The notes beneath the pieces were generated by a model. The model was not told where the DNA came from. It searched no databases and saw only the letters and a program-made list of their open reading frames with translations. A DNA stretch of 48,012 nt, taken from JBGFRR01 sp041695045. Lineage in GTDB: Bacteria; Bacteroidota; Ignavibacteria; UBA10030. Position 1 is the stretch's first letter. Every line of letters begins with the position of its first letter. Made by a program: the position numbers and the translations under genes. Positions 41,635 to 48,012 of this stretch are shown one piece after another. The stretch lies in the NCBI GenBank assembly GCA_041695045.1, contig JBGFRR010000150.1:1-48012 (forward strand), given 5' to 3'.

Positions 41635-43788
41635 CTATCGAATGATGACGAGCTTTTTCATCGCCCGCTCGCCCGTATCCTTGTTATCGATGACAACGAT
41701 GTACACGCCGCTGACGACAACCTGATTCGAAGACGTAATAGAATTCCAGTAGGCATCCCCCGTTCCATCATCGTGCACGATCTCCTTGATCAACTCCCCT
41801 AATTCCGTGTAGATTCGAATCACGCAGTTCCCTGGAATATTGAAGAACGCGATCTTATCACCCTCGTTCGGGAAGCGCAACTGATTCTCATCCGAGGAGA
41901 TGATGTAGGGATTCGGAGCAATGCGAATCTGGCTCATGCTGGTGCCGGCGGGACGTTTTAACGTCGCGGGGTCGTAGGTCTGTGTATAGAACCGGCTGCT
42001 CTCGAGCGAGCCCGCAGGCGTGCGGCCTGCACCGTTGTTAGCCAACGGCGAGCCGAATGCAGTCACATAATAGTAATAGGAAACACCGCGGATCGCCGTG
42101 ACGTCATTGAACGAGTAGGTTTTGGTGGATACCCACTGAACGGATGGGTCGGCGGGACGTGTTCCGCCTGCTTGAAAGATGAGGTGATAGGTGCTGTCGA
42201 ACCGTCCCGTGGCTCTGTAGACTCTGTATCCTTCAAACCCATTGGCGGATTCCCGTGGATTTGGGTCCCAGCTCAGTGCGATTCGGTCGCCGCCTCCCCG
42301 TATGCTAAAACTTGCTGGCGGATAGGGCGGCTGAGGAATGTTAAATCCTGAGTTATAGTTGGCAATAGCCCTGCGGAATGTTTCGAAGAGCCGCAAGCGG
42401 CCGGAAAGCACAGAATCGTTTTTCGCCTTGGTCGTGATCTCTCCGTGTTTGTACTTCAAACCGATCCGAATGCTTTCCTCCCGCGTCAACCCACTGGCCC
42501 CCTCAACGAACACGAGGCGAATACTTTGTCCCGGTGCGAGCGTATATGGCCCGTAGCCCATAGCGCTAGACCAACCACCGGGAGCTCCTGCGCCGATATT
42601 GGCCATCACCGTCTGCTCACTGAACTTCCCCAGTGGCTCCACCAACCATGCATGTCGTGGCGCGTGGCCGGAGGACATGAGACGTTGGTACTCATCGGTC
42701 ATCGCTACTACGTTATACTGACTGTTGTTGCGCGTGGCGGGTTCGTCTGAGCCAAGATAGTTTGTCGTCGAGGGCTGGTTGGGGTCGTTAGTCCTATCGG
42801 TCGCGGATTTGTCGGCATGGATATGCGCATATCCGACGATCTGCGCAGCTCCGAGACGCCAATTCGTATCCGATACGGCGATGAAACCGGCAGATTGAGC
42901 GGGATTCCAGATCGGTGCTCCAATGTTGTCATACGTTGCTGCGTTCGGCGAGCTACCGGCAGGGGGTCGATTCGCCCCCGTGTGAAGTCCATGCCAGGAG
43001 AATTGGCATTTGATATCGTTCTCCGAAGCGGGAATTAGGGTGTTGGCGATGTCCGGCGGGAAACCACGTGCATCGTTCATCGTGTTGATCCCCCATCCGG
43101 CAGAGTTGTTGACAGCGTACCGCACTTCCCGAGCGACGGAGTAACGGTAGTGGAGGTAAACATACAACCCCGTCAGTGGGCGGGCGGGTAGACCAATTCT
43201 CGTATTGCCTGTATTGGTCAGCGTCAACTCAAAGATGTGATAGTTATCGTGGTATTGCTGACTGAAAGCATGAATCTTCCGGTCCACCGTAACGCCCATC
43301 GATGTATTCACCACCGTGTGAAGGAGACGGTCGGCTTTGAGTGTATCTAAGACGGCAGTAATCTCCTCAGGGTTGCTGAAGGATGGATTTCCATCAACGA
43401 ACACGCGTGTCGGCTCGAACTTGGCGTACAGGTCGAACTTTTCGGGAAAGAACTCATTATCGCCATTGACGCGCGGACCGACGTGAACGACCTTGTGAGG
43501 ATACGTCTGGTTCCGTTCATCGGTGAAATTTGTCACCCCGATCCACAGGGCCTTCGCCGCTTGCATGTCCTGGTATTGATAGTGGGCCGGCCAACGGAGG
43601 CCGAACTGTTGCACCCGCTGATTTCCATGTTCAATCTCCCACCCTTTTTCAGAAAACCAGTTCTGCAATGAACCGACTTGCAACCATTTTGTTGCCCCTT
43701 GCCCGGCAGCCTGCTGCGTTGTGAGCGCTGAGACGAACATCATGGTGACCGAGAGCGGGAGAACCGTTCGTTTCAGATGCATCGTCAT
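41635..43788 (-). CDS. Large secreted FN3-containing protein with variant C-terminal tail (cassette 2, gene 2)
   Basis: A 717-residue paralogue of 31682-33793. ATG 43788 has GGAG with 5-nt spacing and gives signal peptide KRTVLPLSVTMMFVSAL ending near AAGQ. The shared N-terminal domain shows QVGSLQNWFSEKG, QAAKALWIGV, VHVGPRVNGDNEFFPEKF, LGAAQIVGYAHIHADKSATD and YGPYTLAPGQSIRLVFVEGA. An FN3 domain (LSWDPNPRESANGFEGYRVYR) and the variant tail (IRIAPNPYI ... VIRIYTELGELI ... VSGVYIVVIDN ... ERAMKKLVIIR) follow. Twelve bases separate its frame from the TonB receptor stop region, so expression with the receptor is likely. Function unknown; conserved pairing with the receptor suggests a partner role at the surface. 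Confidence 0.82.
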   Translation of the reverse strand: MTMHLKRTVLPLSVTMMFVSALTTQQAAGQGATKWLQVGSLQNWFSEKGWEIEHGNQRVQQFGLRWPAHYQYQDMQAAKALWIGVTNFTDERNQTYPHKVVHVGPRVNGDNEFFPEKFDLYAKFEPTRVFVDGNPSFSNPEEITAVLDTLKADRLLHTVVNTSMGVTVDRKIHAFSQQYHDNYHIFELTLTNTGNTRIGLPARPLTGLYVYLHYRYSVAREVRYAVNNSAGWGINTMNDARGFPPDIANTLIPASENDIKCQFSWHGLHTGANRPPAGSSPNAATYDNIGAPIWNPAQSAGFIAVSDTNWRLGAAQIVGYAHIHADKSATDRTNDPNQPSTTNYLGSDEPATRNNSQYNVVAMTDEYQRLMSSGHAPRHAWLVEPLGKFSEQTVMANIGAGAPGGWSSAMGYGPYTLAPGQSIRLVFVEGASGLTREESIRIGLKYKHGEITTKAKNDSVLSGRLRLFETFRRAIANYNSGFNIPQPPYPPASFSIRGGGDRIALSWDPNPRESANGFEGYRVYRATGRFDSTYHLIFQAGGTRPADPSVQWVSTKTYSFNDVTAIRGVSYYYYVTAFGSPLANNGAGRTPAGSLESSRFYTQTYDPATLKRPAGTSMSQIRIAPNPYIISSDENQLRFPNEGDKIAFFNIPGNCVIRIYTELGELIKEIVHDDGTGDAYWNSITSSNQVVVSGVYIVVIDNKDTGERAMKKLVIIR

Positions 43789-43833
43789 AAAAACTCCGTT
43801 CATTCTGTCTGACTTTTTCAATTCTAATCTAAA

Positions 43834-46800
43834 CTAAATGTCGAACGAGAACCGCACGCCGAAGAACACATTGCGCGGATTCAAGAAGTTGAACCAATCC
43901 TGGTTCGGCATGTCGATGTACGCTTTATCGTCCAGCACTTTATCCACCGTTGCCTGGTCTACCGGCTGCCATGCGTTGTTGACCCAACGATAGTACCGCC
44001 GGGACGAGGCATCATAGTAGAACGGCCGGGCGTGAGGATTGGTAATCACCGAGAGGGAAGCTGCATAGATCATAGGCTGATACTCAACGCCCGCTTTCCG
44101 GTAGTCTCCCGGCCTGTCGTTGCCCGGAATGTTGGGGTACCACCGCCCGAATTCTTCGGGGAGGTGGAGTGACTTCAAATAGTTTTCGTAATCCGTTCCG
44201 TCGACAAAGCCATAGGTGGAGAGCTGCTTCAGATTCAGCACATTATTGATGTCCGCAAAGAGCTGGATGTTCAGCCGCCCGAAATTGATATTCTTCGCGA
44301 TGCGCACGTCGAGTCCATACGTATCGCGCCACTGGATATTGTTGACCACACCGGGGACCGAGCCGCCGCCGACCCACGTAAAGTAGAATCCACTCGTCCA
44401 GTTCGCGATCATGCTCATGCGGATGTCTCCCAACAGCGAAAACTCACCCACCTGCGGGCCGAATTCATACGGCGTGAAGAGGTCGATATTCGCTTTCGCA
44501 ATCGGCCGCGGAACGGGGCGAGTCACCACCGGGTTGACGCGCTCATCCGTCCGTTGGTCGACGGGGTTCTGGTAATACCGCGGACGTCCAAAATTGCCAC
44601 TCGTCGAAACTCTGTACTCATAATTGACGAAGCCTTGAATCCAATCCCCGCGATTCTTGCTGAGCGTTACCTCAAATCCCCTGATATCCTCGTACGATGT
44701 ACTCGTCGTGACGGTGTAGTTTGGCACATTGTTATACCCGATGTACGAGACAAGCCGCGATTGATTGCTGATATCTTTGTAATAGGCGGAAAGCCGGAAC
44801 AAGTGCATATCAAACAAGTTGTGCTCATAACCGAGTTCATACGAGACGGTTCGCTGCAACGGTAAATTCGGGTCGGCAATGCGGATAATGTCGTTCGACG
44901 CCGTCTCCCGTCGGACCAGGAATAAGTTTTCGGGCGTCGGGATGTCTCTAAAATGTCCGTAGTTAAAGAAGAGCTTTGCATCCTCCGTAATGGGGAAGGA
45001 AACACCGAGGCGAGGGCTCAGCGCTGTTACGCGCTTGGTCGGCTGTCTCTCGAGGAGCGTGTCGATACCGAAGGAGCGAACACCCTTGAAATCTCGTGTA
45101 TAGGGATCGTAAACGTACCATTCTCCCCCAGCGTGGGACATATCGAACCGCAGGCCGATGTTGGCAATCATCCCGCTGTACTCAAGCTTGTCCTGAACAT
45201 ACAGAGACAATCTCGTGGGGAATGTTCGCCATTTCGACGTCGACCGACCTGACGGCAGCACCAGGTCCACCGACCCGTAATTCACTTGGTTGTCGATGTA
45301 GGCAAATTCCAGACCTGCTTTGATTTCATTATAGTTGTCGATCTGGACATTCAGGTCGGCTCTGATCTGGTAGCGTGTCAACTTGCTGCTATCCCGTGCA
45401 TTGCTCATGCCGATGGCCATGCGCATACCTTGAATACTCGTGGCTGAGTAGTTGCCGGGGTTCGGGAAAAAGCCAAAGGGCGCCTCATCCACGTAGTAGC
45501 TGTTGCCGAATTTATAAACACGGGATGTATCGCGCAGTCGACCCGGATTCGTAGCATAGGAAGAATGGAAGCGCTGCACGCTGACTTCGTAGAACGACCT
45601 GGGGCTCAAGACGTGTGTGTATTTTGCCCCGATCATGTTTCGGTTCACCGCATTCGGAGCCCAGTAATCGGTCGAAAACAGGCGCGTGTCGATAAAGCTG
45701 ACCCGGTTCATCGCGTTACCAATCGATGCGGCACCGCCGAAGCTCCCATACACACCGCTCTGGTTTGCATCCACCGCCTCGTTCCGCCCGAGTAATCCTT
45801 CCACCATGAGTTTCATCCCCACACCAAGGTCCGACGTGAGTTTCAACAAACCGCTATAATCCGTGACCGCATCTCGCGACAAGGGAATTGCGTACTGTGT
45901 GTTCGTGTAACGGAACGAACCGTAGAACCGTAGATTACCGAGTTGAGCCCCGACGATCGGAACTGGGCCGCCAACGCCAACGTCAATGTCGTAGTCGGGC
46001 TTTGTGATATCGAAATTCTTTCGGTGTTGCCAGAGGAAGAGTCGTTGCGCTGCCTGGGGTGTGAGGTCGTTCAGGGGATCATCATCTGCAACCAGTTTGC
46101 GGGAGATGGAATTCCATCCTTCAAACGGAGCGTACTGCGCCTGCGTCCAGGGATCCCATGCGCCGTTTCTCGTCCCCGTCCATGCCACAGCATCATCGAG
46201 GAATGGCCGGATCCAGTACGACATTGGATGGTTCGGCGGCATGCCGAAGTACTTCTTGGTGGGCGGCTTAACCCGAACGATAGCTCCAATATTGTAATGC
46301 TGTAAGCTTCCCTCTTTGGTGACGACGTTGATCACACCCGACCGTGCATGGCCGTATTCAGCATTGAAGCCCCCAGTCTGAACCTGGATTTCCTGCACAG
46401 CGAGGAGGCCGATAGCGGCATAGGGGGTGTAATCTCGTTCATCGCGGAAGTTCAGTCCATCCACGATAAACGCCGTCTGGTTGAGTCCACCACCACGTAC
46501 CGATAATCCTGAAACACCGGCCTGTAAGCCGATGACGCTCGAAAGCTGAGAGATCGGCAGGCTCAGAATCTCCCGCGAGGAGATGTTGGCGCGGCTACCG
46601 GATACATCTTTCTCTATAATCGGTCTCCTTGCCGTGACAACAATCTCCTGTGCCTGGATGACCGTTTCGCTCAGCTCAATATCGACCTGTGACGTCTGAT
46701 TGATCGCCACGCGAACATCAACCACGGCGGCGGGGGCATATCCGACCATCGATGCGCGCACCGTATGCATCCCGGGTGGAACGTTGAGAATCGTGTAGAA

Positions 46801-46977
46801 CCCGCCCGCATCCGTCGAGGCTCCAATGGCAGTCCCTTCGACCACAACATTTACACCGATGAGCGGATCACGTGATTGTGCGTCTGTCACCCGGCCGGAG
46901 ATCTTTCCGGTCTGGGCGACGAGGGTAACACTCCAAGCGAACATGGCGAGAAGAACGAAAACCTTCCTTGTAGTCAT
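43834..46977 (-). CDS. TonB-dependent receptor with CarboxypepD_reg-like domain (cassette 2, gene 1)
   Basis: A 1,047-residue outer-membrane receptor. Signal peptide (VFVLLAMFAWSVTLVAQ), CarboxypepD_reg-like domain (TGKISGRVTDAQSRDPLIGV ... GFYTILNVPPGMHTVRASMVGY), plug (EIVVTARRPIIEKDVSGS, VRGGGLNQTAFIVDGLNFRD, VQTGGFNAEYGHARSGVINV) and a large barrel ending FFGVRFSFDI. AAGGAG with 9-nt spacing supports ATG 46977. It is strongly related to the cassette 1 receptor, with substitutions throughout including loop regions, so the two may take up different ligands. No SusD is nearby. It heads the cassette and is preceded by a 5' region of about 270 bases. Confidence 0.92.
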   Translation of the reverse strand: MTTRKVFVLLAMFAWSVTLVAQTGKISGRVTDAQSRDPLIGVNVVVEGTAIGASTDAGGFYTILNVPPGMHTVRASMVGYAPAAVVDVRVAINQTSQVDIELSETVIQAQEIVVTARRPIIEKDVSGSRANISSREILSLPISQLSSVIGLQAGVSGLSVRGGGLNQTAFIVDGLNFRDERDYTPYAAIGLLAVQEIQVQTGGFNAEYGHARSGVINVVTKEGSLQHYNIGAIVRVKPPTKKYFGMPPNHPMSYWIRPFLDDAVAWTGTRNGAWDPWTQAQYAPFEGWNSISRKLVADDDPLNDLTPQAAQRLFLWQHRKNFDITKPDYDIDVGVGGPVPIVGAQLGNLRFYGSFRYTNTQYAIPLSRDAVTDYSGLLKLTSDLGVGMKLMVEGLLGRNEAVDANQSGVYGSFGGAASIGNAMNRVSFIDTRLFSTDYWAPNAVNRNMIGAKYTHVLSPRSFYEVSVQRFHSSYATNPGRLRDTSRVYKFGNSYYVDEAPFGFFPNPGNYSATSIQGMRMAIGMSNARDSSKLTRYQIRADLNVQIDNYNEIKAGLEFAYIDNQVNYGSVDLVLPSGRSTSKWRTFPTRLSLYVQDKLEYSGMIANIGLRFDMSHAGGEWYVYDPYTRDFKGVRSFGIDTLLERQPTKRVTALSPRLGVSFPITEDAKLFFNYGHFRDIPTPENLFLVRRETASNDIIRIADPNLPLQRTVSYELGYEHNLFDMHLFRLSAYYKDISNQSRLVSYIGYNNVPNYTVTTSTSYEDIRGFEVTLSKNRGDWIQGFVNYEYRVSTSGNFGRPRYYQNPVDQRTDERVNPVVTRPVPRPIAKANIDLFTPYEFGPQVGEFSLLGDIRMSMIANWTSGFYFTWVGGGSVPGVVNNIQWRDTYGLDVRIAKNINFGRLNIQLFADINNVLNLKQLSTYGFVDGTDYENYLKSLHLPEEFGRWYPNIPGNDRPGDYRKAGVEYQPMIYAASLSVITNPHARPFYYDASSRRYYRWVNNAWQPVDQATVDKVLDDKAYIDMPNQDWFNFLNPRNVFFGVRFSFDI

Positions 46978-47251
46978 TGTATGAATCTCCTTGAAAATCT
47001 CCCCCAACGGTGGTAGGCCCCCTCCCGCTGCACCGTCAGGAATAATCATGACTCTTCTCCATCAGCGCGCACCCACCATAACGATTCGCACAGCACTCGT
47101 GGACGAGATTGCAACGAGTTGAACATTGGTTTGAACACTTGTGTGAATAGAAGCGCGAGAGATCAGGCGGGACAACCATGCGGGGATAATACTTCGCCAC
47201 AGAGGGACGAAAAAAGCGTTGGAGCATCGGGAGTGGTGTTCCGTCGGTGAG

Positions 47252-47280
47252 TTTATAATACTTGCGGTGTGCGCTGTCAC
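47252..47280 (-). promoter_or_regulatory. Probable promoter of cassette 2
   Basis: On the minus strand GTGACA (47280-47275), 17-bp spacer, TATAAA (47257-47252); both boxes match 5/6. The predicted 5' UTR to ATG 46977 is about 270 bases, longer than that of cassette 1. The region 46978-47251 holds no convincing gene. Confidence 0.5.
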
Positions 47281-47317
47281 GCCTGAGACCTTCTCACGAC
47301 CGACATGCTAGTTAGAC

Positions 47318-47728
47318 TTAGATCGGTGCTGCCCAGAACTCATCTAAGCCTATTCGTACATCCGGAGGACACATCCGAGTCTCCAAGGGGGTTATCCTTC
47401 CTACTGCAATGTGGCGATGGGAGGGGAGAAAGGAGTAGTCAGAGAATCGGAGGAACAGAAGAATGACACTGTTATGTACTGACCCGTGAGCTTGAACAGC
47501 ATGTGTTTTGCTCGGGAGTACTGTAAGAAAATTTTGAGTTAACGTCAAGCGAAAACCTTGTCGAGGGTCAACATCTTCCGTGCGCGAGCTGTCGACAACA
47601 GCGGGGAAATTGGTATCACGAAAAAACAGCTGTGCTGTCGCAACCGTGGAGCTCGAACACAGGAGGAAGATGATCAGAGGCAATCGCAACATCGCCGGGC
47701 CATGGTGGTTGAGCACCATACGGATCAC
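47318..47728 (-). CDS. Uncertain short exported protein or gene remnant
   Basis: A 136-codon frame starting at GTG 47728, which overlaps the TGA of the upstream gene (GTGA), or at ATG 47692. The second start gives a convincing signal peptide, MLRLPLIIFLLCSSS followed by TVATAQ. After about residue 60 (VDPRQGF) the composition looks non-coding and no family is recognised. The likely reading is a genuine 5' end of an exported-protein gene whose body has been lost, perhaps by arrival of the T9SS/TonB block. A PstS-like 3' fragment in the same orientation lies at the other side of that block (20125-20457), but I see no sequence proof that the two were one gene. Confidence 0.35.
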   Translation of the reverse strand: MIRMVLNHHGPAMLRLPLIIFLLCSSSTVATAQLFFRDTNFPAVVDSSRTEDVDPRQGFRLTLTQNFLTVLPSKTHAVQAHGSVHNSVILLFLRFSDYSFLPSHRHIAVGRITPLETRMCPPDVRIGLDEFWAAPI

Positions 47729-47952
47729 GAACCTACCGGTGGTTCGTTGTGCCGGCGTTCTCGACTCTGTCGCCGCTGTGTGACGAGGAGTCCTGCACGG
47801 TAGATGCCGAAGAGCATCATCAATGCGCCGACGCCGATCCGAATCGGCTGCGCGGTCTCAGGCGTTAATAAATAGCCTAACAGGATGAGCACGCCGATGA
47901 AAAACGTGAGCGACGCAACGGTAGAGCCGACAATGAGTGAGAAGGTGTTCAT
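47725..47952 (-). CDS. Small two-TM membrane protein
   Basis: A 75-residue protein with two hydrophobic segments (about 5-28, VGSTVASLTFFIGVLILLGYLL, and about 38-58, IGVGALMMLFGIYRAGLLV) and a basic tail (TQRRQSRERR). I do not recognise a family. The frame stays open upstream of the ATG to the window edge (encoding RRGSFTPEPADP just before it) and no clear Shine-Dalgarno precedes the ATG, so the protein may be longer. The 5' side carries a GGGAGT-TTC-ACTCCC hairpin. Its stop overlaps the start of the next frame as GTGA, indicating coupling. Confidence 0.6.
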   Translation of the reverse strand: MNTFSLIVGSTVASLTFFIGVLILLGYLLTPETAQPIRIGVGALMMLFGIYRAGLLVTQRRQSRERRHNEPPVGS

Positions 47953-48012
47953 AGGATCGGCTGGTTCGGGAGTGAAACTCCCTCGCCTGATGAAAAAAGT
48001 GCTTAAATATTC

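Noticed and set aside
47036..47227. Short minus-strand frames upstream of the cassette 2 TonB receptor
   Set aside because: They lie in the predicted 5' UTR, have no ribosome-binding site or recognisable content, and overlap one another in different frames.
1..48012. CRISPR array
   Set aside because: No set of regularly spaced short repeats and no cas-like gene were seen.

Overview
The window looks like chromosome from a Bacteroidota/Chlorobiota/Ignavibacteriota-type (FCB group) Gram-negative bacterium of medium-high GC. The reasons are five secreted proteins ending in a canonical type IX secretion (T9SS/Por) C-terminal sorting domain (NYPNPFNP ... GREV ... SGxYxY ... KM), two PorV/PorQ-family outer-membrane proteins, two TonB receptors with a CarboxypepD_reg-like N-terminal domain, heptose (LPS core) synthesis genes and TamB. 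I cannot name the genus.

Left part (1-20,457) is mostly housekeeping. It opens with an ABC ATPase cut by the window edge, then a YIP1-type membrane protein and a decayed C39-peptidase-like remnant. Next are a TolB-propeller lipoprotein (minus strand), a secreted P1/S58 (DmpA-like) peptidase, and a LexA/CI-like XRE-S24 repressor with a promoter and palindrome in front. tRNA-Leu(CAG) follows on the minus strand. Then come a plus-strand envelope/RNA group (heptose-7-phosphate kinase, heptose-1-phosphate nucleotidyltransferase, TamB, RNase R) and a giant protein joining a metallopeptidase, a beta-propeller and an Omp85-like barrel. A bidirectional terminator separates these from a minus-strand pair of sodium-coupled transporters (NhaC type, then DAACS type). 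Both transporters carry unusual extracytoplasmic additions. A 3' fragment of a PstS-like binding-protein gene ends this part.

Right part (20,453-46,977) is a 26.5-kb minus-strand block made almost wholly of exported or outer-membrane proteins. Its downstream end holds two paralogous GHL10-type glycosidase-like proteins around a phosphodiester-glycosidase (NAGPA) protein, all with T9SS tails. Upstream are two tandem paralogous copies of a five-gene cassette. In transcription order each copy is: TonB receptor, large FN3-containing protein with a variant C-terminal tail, PorV/PorQ-family barrel, IPT/TIG-propeller lipoprotein, T9SS-tailed beta-propeller. Each cassette has its own recognisable promoter and an intergenic hairpin before the last gene. 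The cassette proteins have diverged throughout, yet the last 78 codons of the final gene plus about 450 bp downstream are identical in both copies (a 689-bp direct repeat, spacing 9,886 bp). The repeat includes a broken DUF1670 gene interrupted by a 30-nt double hairpin flanked by GAGTTT repeats.

The cassettes resemble a Sus-like outer-membrane acquisition system in which a PorV-like protein and a TIG lipoprotein take the place of SusD. This duplicated cassette, homogenised at the T9SS-tail end, is the best candidate in the window for an undescribed system. The right edge holds a small two-TM protein and an uncertain, possibly truncated, signal-peptide ORF.
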